64,000 nt of DNA from Scortum barcoo (Eukaryota > Chordata > Actinopteri > Centrarchiformes > Terapontidae): positions 22,120,050 to 22,184,049 of the forward strand of contig CM041554.1 in assembly GCA_023238725.1 (NCBI GenBank), written 5' to 3'. Below are positions 1 through 11,600 of the stretch, piece by piece (the first letter of the stretch is position 1; each line of letters opens with the position of its first letter). The notes beneath the pieces were generated by a model. That model saw only the letters and a program-made list of their open reading frames with translations, did not search any database and was not told the origin of the DNA. The position numbers and the translations under genes are program-made.

Positions 1-770
1 GAAATAAATAAATAAATACAGTCATGTTGTTCTAATTATTCTTGATTGTGTTCTTGTTGTGATCTTGAAACAATCATATTTTCTCCGGTGTTGTCCAATA
101 ATGCAGGTTAGGGTTTGAGTTATCTTGATTATCTACAGAACACACTGAATAGCCTTCATCAGGGTTACTTTTTCAATAGTAAGATCTGAAAGTGTTGACA
201 GTGTGAGCTGTGGATTATCCAGCCTAACTTAGACACTAATTCTAGAAATATGTTGAATGTTCTAAATGTAATTTCTCTTTGTCATTGTGTTGAGGTGTGT
301 CAGAGACTAATATCTCAGTCCTTGGACAAATGAAACCAAAGCTATCTGCACAATTGGACACCACATGAAGTCATTTTAGTGTACCATTCTTCTAAAAATG
401 TTAACCAGCATTTGTATACTCAATTTACAATAGACAAAATCTAGGCTTTGTATATTCAGTTAAACAATTTGTCTGAACAAATTTGTTTCTCCCTCCTGTT
501 TCCCCTTTTTCCCCCCTTTTTTATGCTTTTAATGTATATGATTTAATATATATGACGGTGTGTAACAGTAGAAAAACTCACCTCTACAGTTTAGAGTTCT
601 ACAGTTTCAAAGAACTTGTGTTATTATTATTATTATTATTATTCGTGTTATAGGTTGCTGATGACGCGTGATGTGATCATTAATTATTTATTCACAAATT
701 AGAAATGTGACTATTTTTTTTTTCTTTTTTTCAGATATTGAAGCACCTAAACAAACAGGACGTGTGTGCC

Positions 771-813
<43 letters not shown>

Positions 814-819
814 ATATAT
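1..819. other. Upstream flank of cnot7, no gene recognised
   Basis: AT-rich sequence with no coding exon that I can support. It contains a TTA trinucleotide run at 621-643, a T-rich tract near 713-731 and a CA microsatellite at 773-811. The gene to the left, if any, is outside the window. Confidence 0.6.
773..811. repeat. (CA)n microsatellite
   Basis: About 19 uninterrupted CA units just upstream of the presumed cnot7 promoter. Seen directly. Confidence 0.95.
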
Positions 820-1034
820 GCGCATGACGTTTCCTTCGTACGTGATGACGTAGTGCCGTAGACTCAGCTATCATGGCAGCCGTGGGTTGACACCGATACA
901 ACACTGAATATAAACTATTTCAAAGTTAGCGGAAAGCCCCCGACACAGTAACGAAGAACAAATTACCAGTTTCCAGATAGCACACACACACTCTTAAAAA
1001 CACACACACACACACCTGCCCGGTCCGGGGAACG
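820..1034 (+). promoter_or_regulatory. cnot7: Probable cnot7 promoter and first non-coding exon
   Basis: Two TGACGT (CREB/ATF-type) half sites lie near 825 and 846, followed by an ATGGCAGC word at 873-880 that resembles a YY1 site. A good splice donor (GTAAGT) sits at 1035. Together they suggest a housekeeping-type promoter with a short non-coding first exon ending near 1034. The transcription start is inferred, not seen. A second possible donor (GTAACC) is near 1318. Confidence 0.4.
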
Positions 1035-1097
1035 GTAAGTTCACGAGCCGACAGTGAGCTTTGCTGTATCAAAGTGCCGCCGAAGAGCCGTACGAGC

Positions 1098-1099
<2 letters not shown>

Positions 1100-1175
<76 letters not shown>
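1100..1175 (+). repeat. Compound (GT)n(GA)n microsatellite
   Basis: A GT run (about 1100-1144) passes directly into a GA run (about 1144-1175). It lies in the presumed first intron or 5' leader region of cnot7. The same compound order, read in the sense direction, occurs upstream of the micu3 start codon. Confidence 0.95.
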
Positions 1176-1176
<1 letters not shown>

Positions 1177-1687
1177 TATGTGGGTGGGTGTGTGCTGCTA
1201 TTCAGCCGCCTCTCACGCTTTGCACACACTCTTATTCTCTGTGTGTCGGAGGTGAATAACACACCTGAGCGCCTCCTCTGTCATGTAAGCCAGCGCTAAG
1301 CCTGTTAGCCGCCACAGGTAACCTAGCTGGCCCCAAGTGCTGCTGGGAGCGAGCTAACATCACAGACACGTCCTGCACCGCTGACCGGACAGCTGCTGCT
1401 CCCCTCGTCTGTCTGCCTTCATGTGACTTTAGTTGATGCAGCAGCTGAGGGTGAATTAGCCTCCCCAGTGTTGAGGCTGACATTGAGATGTGTGTGATTT
1501 TATGCCCTGAGCAGGTTGTGTCTCCTGCTGCTAACATCATACCGTTATATGCTGTGAGGCAAGTTTGTTAGCATCTCCTGGGGTCATGTGCCTTTTGTCC
1601 TCCTCATGTGCAGCTCTCTTATTGAAGCATCTGTATGTGTGTGTGTTTCCTTTGGTGTCTCTCCTCGTTGCATGGTGAAGTGGCACT

Positions 1688-4600
1688 ATGCCCGCAGCTA
1701 CTGTGGATCACAGCCAAAGAATATGTGAGGTTTGGGCCAACAACCTGGAGGAGGAGCTGAAGAGGATCCGACATGTCATTCGGAAGTACAACTACATTGC
1801 TATGGTGAGTGCCACTCGCCATTAAAAAATTAAAAAAACAAAACACTGTCCAACACACACACACACACAGATTTCCATCGTGCTTCATGACACGTCTTGT
1901 CTTCTCACAGGACACAGAGTTTCCTGGTGTTGTAGCCAGACCAATCGGAGAGTTCAGAAGCAACGCTGACTATCAGTACCAGCTACTGCGCTGCAACGTG
2001 GACCTGCTCAAGATAATCCAGCTGGGCCTCACGTTTATGAACGAACAAGGGGAATACCCACCAGGAACATCAACATGGCAGTTCAATTTTAAGTTTAACC
2101 TCACGTAAGATGACCTCTGCAGTTCAGTTTCCACATCTTATGTTGAAAGCGTACTTCATGTGCATTGAATGGTTTCAGTAACACAGAATTGAACGCAACA
2201 TGCACTGGTGTCAAATTAGTACTAGCTTGAACTGATGCATGTTTCTGCATGTTTACAGAACACACAGGTGAGACGTTAGAGTAAGTCGCACATTTAGCTG
2301 CAGAAAGAAATGCAAAGTTTGAAGTGTCCATGCTGTTTGAAGTGTTCATGCTCCACCTGTAAACATGCATATTGTCAGTTTAGATGAGAACAAACTCTTT
2401 CAACTACAAACACAGACACAGCGTGCAAAATGCAGAATATTTTTATAACTGTGACATTGAAATAATAACAGTTTGACATGTGTGTTTGTGTGTTTGCCAC
2501 CAGAGAAGATATGTACGCACAGGACTCCATCGAGCTCCTGACCACTTCAGGGATTCAGTTCAAGAAGCACGAGGACGAAGGCATCGAGACGCTATACTTT
2601 GCAGAGCTGTTGATGACGTCCGGGGTGGTGCTGTGTGATGGGGTCAAGTGGTTGTCTTTTCACAGGTATGCTTTGATTTATTTGCTGTTAGCAACTATTT
2701 TATGCATGCAGTCAGGTGTATGTGAATCCTGGCAGTTATGCTGTCGACAGGATCATATTCGTTGTAACCACGGTAATCAGAGAGAAGTCACAAGTAGTCT
2801 CAGTTATAACATCTCACAGTTTTCTCTTGTCTTTGCTTATCAGTGAGATAATACACAAACACTTACGCTTACGCTTACCTTATTATCTGAAATGATTGTG
2901 TTAATTCTGCTGTCATAAAGTACCAATGGTCACCACCACAAACATAATGCAAACTCTCCCTGTTATCAGTGTGTGTTACGTGTCTTACACATTGTTTTTC
3001 GGTGTGTGGCATTTTCGTCTTGTCTGCACACAGACGTCCTCCTGTATTCAAATGTTTTCTGTTTATATTTGCTGTGGCCTTTCAGAAGGGACATGAAAAG
3101 TTTGGGTTTGTATTTACTCAGTTATTTATTTGTTTAGTCTTTTAGTGAGAGGTAAGATGTTACGCAGAACTGACAAACATGTTAAAACACCAAAATATCC
3201 TGTTAAAATTTACCATTAGATTAGCTCATCAAGTGCAGTTAACACTTGTATTGTTGTATTGGTCTCCAGTAACAAAGAATCTTTTTACCAGTATTTTTTT
3301 TCACTGCTGCTTAACATCTTCATTTCATACTCAGTTTCCCTCTGTGTGTCCATGGCAAACTAAAGATAACCAGGCTTTGGAAAATAAACAGAGCTTAGGT
3401 TTGAAACACCACTGTCATCTCTTTCAGGTATTTAGAACACACTTTTACCAACAGGCTTCAATGTCATGTTGATTTCATTTGTATTCTTCTTTTTTCAGTT
3501 AATTCTGTTTTTATGACTGTATTTCTTTTAAGTTATCTTCTTTTTCACTGTTTTCTTTTAAATTCACTGTTAATTTTATAGAATAATTAGTTTGTTTTGG
3601 ATAAACTTAGCGTCTTACTCATCTTTTTCAGTTCTTAGTAGCCATCGATCAGTAGGACACTTGTAGTAAAACCAAAGTTCCACGACACAGAATCTTTTTA
3701 GGCATAATGCAGTGGCTTTGTGGAGTTATTTGCTCTTGCATATGTAGTGATCTTGTGCACTTTACTCAAGGGCAAACAGGTGCAGATTGGAAGTGAGAAA
3801 ACCCTTTGAAGCCTCCTATTGTCTGCTCCTTAAAAACAAAGTTAAATGGCGTGCATGTGTTTGTGCATATGTGTTTTGCAGCGGCTATGACTTTGGATAC
3901 CTGATCAAGATTTTGTCCAACGCTAACCTGCCCGAGGAGGAGGTGGACTTCTTTGAGATTCTTCGCTTGTACTTTCCAGTCATTTACGATGTCAAGTACC
4001 TCATGAAGAGCTGTAAAAACCTGAAGGTACGTGAATAACTATCCCTGCAGGTAGCACAGTGTCTGCGGTTTTTATTCATTCAAAGCTTCACAATTTTTTG
4101 TAGTTGTTGATATTTTTCTGACGACCGTGGATCTTGAGTGACAATGGTGTTTTGTTTTTTTAGGGCGGGCTGCAGGAAGTAGCTGAGCAACTGGAGCTGG
4201 AGAGGATTGGACCACAGCATCAGGCCGGCTCCGACTCCTTACTCACAGGCATGGCTTTCTTCAAGATGAGAGAGGTGGGCTCGTCAAGTCAGAGAGATGA
4301 GTTATGTGTTGGTGAAACTCCAACCATGCAAACACAGCCCCTTTTAGACATCCATCCCTCTACGTTAATCTGATGGTAGTTTAACATGAAGGTCTCATGT
4401 CATGGCACATCTGAACTGAATGCCAGCAGATTAACATGAAGGTTGCAGTGGTAGAGTGAGAGAAAGATCACTAAAAGTAATTTGTTATTGCAATCATCTC
4501 TTATGCACAGAATCAGTTTAATCATTTATAAGACACTATGAAAGAGCCCATTTGAATATCTTGAGGAAATTCTTCATATATCAAATCAGGCTATAAAAAC

Positions 4601-5513
4601 TGTTTCCTCTCAATGTTAAAAAACCCTCCCACAAACACATTATATTTATGTCTATTCATATGAGCTGCATGGATAAATAAGTAAATACCCAGCAGAGCAT
4701 TTTGCATACAGCACAGCTTGTGAGCAAACAATATTTAGATATGAGTCCCAACTTAATGTTCTGTCAGTCAGTGCTTGTACATTTGGGGGATGTTATAAAA
4801 CAGCAAAATTCACTCTCTAATGATGTTAAATGATGAAAATGATGGAAGCTGATTTAAAGTTGGATCACTTCAGATAGACGAATCCAGCAGTGATCAGCGA
4901 AGGCCTCTGTAGGGAAGTAAGAGGCACAGATCAGAACTGACAGATGACTGGATCAGCTCTTAACCAACAGACTGACGGATTGAAGTGCTTCTCTTTGTAC
5001 AAACACCGCAAACCCTCATGAGCTGCAGATAAAGATCATTTTTATTGATTAATTTGTTGATTACTTTGTGTTTTAGTTTGCATCTTCAGATATGATTAAC
5101 TGATTCTTGGCTTCAGATTTTCAATTTTGTAAAAACACTGAGGCTCTCTAGAAACTATCCTCTGAGCTGTGCACATTTTTCAGGATGCTAATCACCTGTC
5201 ACACTCCAACACATCAGTGCCTGTATTTCATGTGATGATGCTGTCATAAGCACAACATTGTGTACACTTCTAGAGGATAAGAAGGAAACTTGTGTGATTT
5301 ATGATGATTTAAAATGTTATTGAATCAATCTGTATTACTCTGATCTCAGTATCCTGTGTATTTTTTTATTCTTCCCCACAGATGTTCTTTGAGGATCATA
5401 TCGACGATGCAAAGTACTGTGGTCACTTGTACGGGCTCGGCTCCGGCTCGGCCTACGTCCAAAACGGAACAGGGAACGCTTACGAAGAGGAGGCCAACAA
5501 GCAGCAGTCATGA
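1688..5513 (+). CDS. cnot7: CCR4-NOT transcription complex subunit 7 (CAF1 deadenylase)
   Basis: Six coding exons: 1688-1804, 1911-2104, 2504-2665, 3882-4026, 4164-4274 and 5382-5513. They join in frame to 286 codons plus TGA; human CNOT7 has 285. The start MPAATVDHSQ matches the family start. The 5' part of the first coding exon probably begins at 1614, after a pyrimidine-rich acceptor. The protein is a DEDD-type 3'-5' exonuclease that shortens mRNA poly(A) tails in the CCR4-NOT complex. The catalytic residues are visible: D40 and E42 (DTEFPG), D161 (SGYDFGYL), H225 and D230 (QHQAGSDSLLTG). BTG/TOB proteins and the CNOT1 scaffold are known partners. CNOT8 is the close paralogue; residue identity and the downstream neighbours favour cnot7. 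Nothing is broken. Confidence 0.97.
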
Positions 5514-7145
5514 CATCACCCTGACATCACTCTCCCATCCCGCGGCACAATCAGTGCGGCACTGAAGCCGACCTTCGCCAACCGGATGATGATGATGATG
5601 ATGATAATAATGGAAGAACACAAAACATAAACACATCATTTAGCCAAGCTGCTTCTCATAGTCACCGTAGACAACTGAGTATGATGGTTCAAAAAAAAAA
5701 AAAAAAAAAAGAAAAGAAAAAAAAAAGCTGTCCTCACACATGCCTCTGCTGGCTGCGTGCGTGTGTGAGTTTAGTCTTTTTATTCCTACAGCGCAGTGTG
5801 GGCAGCCCGGTTGGATCACTTCAGTTTAACATGCTTGAGAAGATGGGATTTTAGTTTTCCGAAAATGTTCTGTAGAAATGTTTTGCACTTTAAAGCTCTA
5901 ACCTGATTTTATATGGAAAGCTGAACATGTTTCTGGTGTCTCTCTCCTCTTTGTTGCCTTCTCTAAGTTCCCATTTGACATCGTGAACAAGCGAATCTCT
6001 GCTGTCACAGCAAACCGCTCTCACCACGCTCAGCCTTAATATTAGCTGCATTCTCCTCTTTTTAAACTTTTAATTTATTGTGCCGGTTGTCTGACTTTGA
6101 ATAGACCGCACACGTCAGTACGCGCGCCCTCTGTCATCGGATGGCTTGTATGACAATGAGAAAGGGAGCTCTCAATGAGTGTTTACTTGCACATGAATAT
6201 CTCATTGAATTAGTTTCTTTTTTCTTTTCAGTTGTTCATATGAAGATAAAGATTATAATAACCTGAATAAGCTCTCATCCCACTGTGAGAAGCCTTTAAC
6301 TTACTGTATTCTGCTTACACGTAGCTGGGATACTAAAACAAGTGGACACCATTTCTTCCTTACTATTAGTTGTTTCCCTTTTTTGAATTTACAATAATAC
6401 TCCGAGTAGTCTCTTACATTGATGTATACAGTATGTACCAGATGCATACTTTTCACTGGAGGAACGTGGATTATTTGTGCATGTAAACAGCCCTCATTGA
6501 CACAAGCACACGCGAACACGGATGCATCGCCGCTCTACATGGTCTTGCGCTGATTTCAACCCAATTCACCAGACCTTAAAAAGAACTATTAAAAAAAAAT
6601 ATAAAAAATGACTTGCTAGCTGTAAGACATGCTGAGGTTAACTTGAACTACTCTGTTGAGAGTAACTTTTCATTTTTAATTGAAATTAAGGTTTTGTAGA
6701 GTTTTAGTGTTGTAATAAACGACAAAAAAAAAACTTTACTCATTGGAAAAAAAAAAAAACATTGCCTTTTAAACATGTAACTTTGTGTTCCGGTGGAGTT
6801 TCACTTGTAGTTATTGCCTTTGAACGACTTTTTTTTTTTTTTTATTTATTTGTATTGCTTTCCAGTTCATTCATGCTGCGTAGAACAGCCGCATGTACTA
6901 AAATGTCAGAACAAGTGCTGTGTTGTTGAATAGTATCCTGAACTTCCATAGGTGTGTGTGTGTTGAAGTGTAGGTTTGCGACTTATTAACCTCCCTTGGC
7001 GTCAAAAAAACTGATAACCGAAACACTTCTTTCTTTCTTTCTGCAGCTCATCTCTCACACTGTAAAGGAGTAAAAAGAAGAATATGCAATATAAAAAATG
7101 ATTGTTTTTAGATTATTTTGTAAATAAAGGCTTGAAACTTTTTCT
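5514..7145 (+). terminator. cnot7: cnot7 3' UTR and poly(A) signals
   Basis: About 1.6 kb of non-coding sequence follows the stop. It has a GAT run at 5585-5604 and an A-rich tract at 5691-5727 that could cause internal priming in cDNA libraries. AATAAA occurs at 6714-6719 and 7123-7128. The second, near the convergent zdhhc2 end, is the likely main signal; cleavage is expected near 7145. Confidence 0.7.
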
Positions 7146-7239
7146 ACCATAAAATGCTCTCAGCTGTTATATCTCTGCATGACTTTAGTCCTTCACAACA
7201 TACAGCAAAGAGTCAAAGAAAGAGGCTGAAGATGAGCTC

Positions 7240-7245
7240 TTTATT
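7240..7245 (-). terminator. zdhhc2: zdhhc2 poly(A) signal
   Basis: TTTATT on the plus strand is AATAAA on the minus strand. It lies about 1.4 kb downstream of the zdhhc2 stop codon (8664-8666). The stretch 7220-8663 is then the zdhhc2 3' UTR, in which I see no other gene. Confidence 0.6.
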
Positions 7246-8663
7246 CTTGTAAGGCATCACAACTGTACAGTACTTTAACTCACACATCCATATTGTCTCT
7301 TGAGTCACACTGACAGAAGAATAGAAAAATATAGATTGACACTGTCACCATGGATGTTCTTTGTTTTTTTAAACAAGCATACATTCTTCCAACTAATTTT
7401 CAGTAATGGTTCATTTCAGCCAGAGACAAAGGTGAAAATATTCTGTACAAAGCGTCTGAAGCTGTTATCGCTTCTTTTCTTTTCTTTTTTTTTTTGACTT
7501 CTTAGCTCTGCAGTACATCCAGAACATCATGTTGTGAGTTAGAAAAACACCCCACAGTATCTGCTTTTTGATGGTGAACAGATCTGCAGCATTACACAGA
7601 GGCTCTGCTGGCGGCCGGTGTGTGCCGGAGACAGTCAGGAAGCTTTTGGCCGGCAGTTTGACGCGTACCGAAGGCTACCAGACAGCAGTTGAGATATTTG
7701 GCAGGGGTGGTGGGGGACACGCTCACACACACACACACACTGTCACAGAGTAGCACCAGCTCTCAGGTGTTTTGGTGTGACGGCAACATCCTCACTCATG
7801 CTATAACAAGTCAGAAGAGCCCTTATTCAGATTACTAATTAATACACTTTTTTTTCTTTGTTTGTTTTTATGTTTCCAAGCAAAGGGGAGAACATCTTGT
7901 GGTACAGTTCACTACAACAAGGTTGTGTCGACATCCTGAGATGAAAGCATGCATTTGAACTTCCACAACACTCAACGTAGTGGGTGGAAAACCAGGCCCC
8001 CTCCCCTCCAAAAAACAAAAAAACTTCACTGAAAAAAAGAAACATGGCTAAAGGAATATCAGTTACATCACATTAACACCACTACTAATCTATACTTCAT
8101 GTGCAAACGTTTGGCAACTTATAACAGCATCTACTTCTGTGCTAAGCTATGAAAAGAACAGAAAACAAATCAACTTGTAGGTGACTCTACTGTTACATAC
8201 AAAAACACCTCAGATTAACTTCTGAGTGTACAAAGTGCAAAAACATGTCTTCCACTGCCGCTCTGTGCTTCTTCATGTACAAACAAATGAAAACATGATT
8301 GTTTTTAGGAATGCAAATATTCATTTCAATCCGCTTGTCTTTCAGATAGCAGCAGAACATTGTTGCTTACAACAATAACAGCAATACTGATGATGATGAT
8401 GATGATAGCAAGTCATTTTTCTGCGGGTTTGCATGTGACATCATGTCATGTAAAACCTCTCAGAAGCAGGGTGCAGGATGGGGAAATGATGCCACCACTA
8501 CGTCACGTTCTCATAGGCACAAACACCGAGGAGGGGGCCGCACAGACCTGCTGGGTGAAACAAAGAGCAACATTATATCTCGTTAATGTGGCAAAGTTTC
8601 AATTTCTATAAGATTGTAAAATGACTTTTGGGTCAAAGGTGTCACCTCAATCTTCAACTCTGA

Positions 8664-11600
8664 TTACGCCTCATGTTCTATGGTCATCCCGGGGTTGCTA
8701 GCACCTGAACACACACACGTGAAATTAAATCCATCATTTAAGTCAATAAAATTCTGATTTAACTCTTACTTATTTGTTTTTTCAGGGTTATAATGGGACA
8801 ACCCATTATGAGGAGTATAACTGTATCTCACCCTTCTTGTCTTTGTCTGTTGCACTGCCACTCTCTGTCCAGGAGGGGGTGCTGGTGAGCAGTCGACTCT
8901 GAGACTCCCTCAGTGGCTTGGAGGGGAACTGGCGGCCCTCTGCTGCACTGCAAACACACATGAGCAGGGATGAGGCCAAGAATCATGGGAGTATTTCTTG
9001 GCCGACACCCTCCTCTAAATAAAATATTTCTGAATGCTGAATGCTGCTGAATTCATTTAAAGCGGCGAGGCCATTACTGTGTGTGATTTTCCTGCATCGT
9101 TAAACCTAAAGGATTAATAAAGCACTAGGGGCTGACTCACAGTTGTGCAGACTCGTGTGTCTGTGCTCCACCTGGGTTTACTTTTTGTTCTTCATTTCTT
9201 TACTCACCCCTTGTTGGCAGGGTTGGAGCCAGTGGGTGATGAGGGCTGCTCGGGGTCCAGATTCACCAGACAGGTTGGGAACGAGCAGCCGTCGCCTAAG
9301 CTGAAATGCAGCAGAAGGAACAGTGTGTTGTATAAATAACTAGGTGTATAATAATAATAAATCTGTTCAATGTAAATTATATTATAAAGGTCAACAGAAT
9401 TACATGTTACGTATTTTAGTTTATGTGGGAATGATGGATAATAAGGACTGCAGATTATGTTAAAGTGAGCCTATAACTGAAACTTCTAATATCGTCTATT
9501 ATGGGATGATGGTAAATGCTAAAAAAAGGCATAACAGTAGCACAAGTTTAGTCAAGTTGTAAAGTCAGTGAAGAATAACTATCTAAGATTAGCCACATTA
9601 GCCACCATAAACTAGTGTTCATACCAGACCAAGTGAGGCTGCAGCAGCAAAACTTCCAACTGTGTTCAACTGGGAACGGTGGTGATTAATTGTTAATGAA
9701 TTTAGCTTTTCATTTATAGGAGGAGGATTGAGTTATTTTTCCTCTTTCAAACATTACAAAGTCTCACTTTAATGTCATTAAATGTAGTTTTGCAAACAAC
9801 ACGAGAAAAAAAAAAGGGTTTAGTGGTTTAGTTCACAGAATAAATTGTAACCAGTTGCTGCAAATAATGGTTAAAAATGTGCTTCTGTAGCCAGTTACAA
9901 CTGAATCTGAAATTAATTTTTCCCAAAACCAATATCTTGTTTATATACTCAAATGTTTGAAGGGTTTAGTTTTAATAATTTCAACATGGTTAACAAAAAG
10001 ATGTATATTCATACTATTATACATTCTGTCAGCATGAATTACTAATTTTGCAAAGCTGGAGCTTCTGCATTAATTCACAGTGGTGATGTTGTTGTTTACT
10101 GAAGTGAACGCTCTCATGTCTCCTTTGGGACGTTTCCCTGTTTTGAAGCATTTTGTGTCAAACTAAGTGACAGGACTCACTAATCCCCGAGCTGAACAGT
10201 GACTTCATTCATTCAAGACTCCTCCGACATCCTTATTTGAGCTGCAGAAGCATCTTCTGAGTAAACAGTGTTGCGGTGCACGTTGATGCCAATCTTATAA
10301 TTAATATGAAAATGCAATGACCTCATATTGTTATATACTGTATACATACGGTGGGAGTAAAAGGTGGGTTTAAAACACTTCTGCATTAGGCTTTAATACA
10401 ATACAGTCTATAACCTAAAAATTTTACATGTTGTCATAGTAACCTTGTGTTAAACAGTTCAGTGACCAATAGTCATTAATGAAATCTGAATGGAGTTTGT
10501 ATTTTATGTAGATGCTGTGTTATAAATACAACTGAATTCAACTGGCCTCCACACATATTAATAATTCATATAATAACTCATGAACTGTACATATCAACAT
10601 AATGTGCTTATATACAGTTGATCTGAACTTGTTCTCTACCTCAGATTTATGTGACATCATTGTATATGCATATATCTATATATTTACTATATATCTTACG
10701 TCTTTATTGGAGACAGTACAGTGATGAACGGATGCCTGTGACTTCATGTTTGGACACATTTCACTGAGGTTTCAACCAACACTGTAGCACAGTAACAGTC
10801 CTGTCAGTCTAAGACACCATCAAACCCAAATCTTAAGCTTCTCAACAGGTTATATGTTGGATTTAAATTCACTGAGCTCATTTTTAGTCGTCGCCACACT
10901 GCAGATTGTGGAGCCTGAAGTCTTTGACCCGACTGTCCTTCAGTCTAGACTCAAAATTGCAGGTCATCAGGGCTCCTAAACTGTCAGAGGAAATCTGCTA
11001 GGGGGAAGTTATAAATCATTTCTGAACACGTGGACTTCCTTTATTGGATTTATTTCTCCAGTACTCCTTCCCTCAGTCTTCTGATGTTTCTTTTTTTCAT
11101 GTAAGTTAGTATTTTTAGAGGATTTTTCTTTTGAACTGCCTCTGACAAATTCCAATGAGACTTTACCTTGAGAAAATGGGAACAGGCCAGTATTTCACTT
11201 CATCACCAAAGACCTGGCGGAAGTTCTTACTGAAGCCCAGGCTGAATCCATTCTTGTCTGTGCCATGGCGAAACACTGGCGAGCGCACAGCCTCTGCGGG
11301 GAGACACACACAAGGAGAGAGGAAGACTCAGTCTGACATGAAGATGAATGAATGCAGCGCTCCCTCTCTGCCTTTATGTAATCTGTTATTCAGACTATTA
11401 ACAGGAGCTCCGTCGGACAACAGATCAACATGCGTCAGTGGAACAACTCTGAATGAAATGTCTTTGTTGTACAGGAAAAAGCAGATCTCAGACTGCTCCG
11501 CCATGTGTGACTTCCCTTCCTAGCAGTGTCTGTTACTAAGCTGCTTACTCTGAGCCTTGTGTCTTTGCATTACACTGTAACATACTCCTCTGGGTAATCC

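Noticed and set aside
1041..1299. Overlapping open frames on both strands near 1.0-1.3 kb
   Set aside because: They are translations of the (GT)n(GA)n microsatellite, with long runs of Val-Cys, Arg-Glu, His-Thr or Ser-Leu.
1688..5513. cnot8 as the identity of the first gene
   Set aside because: Residue choices and the zdhhc2-micu3-fgf20 neighbours fit cnot7.
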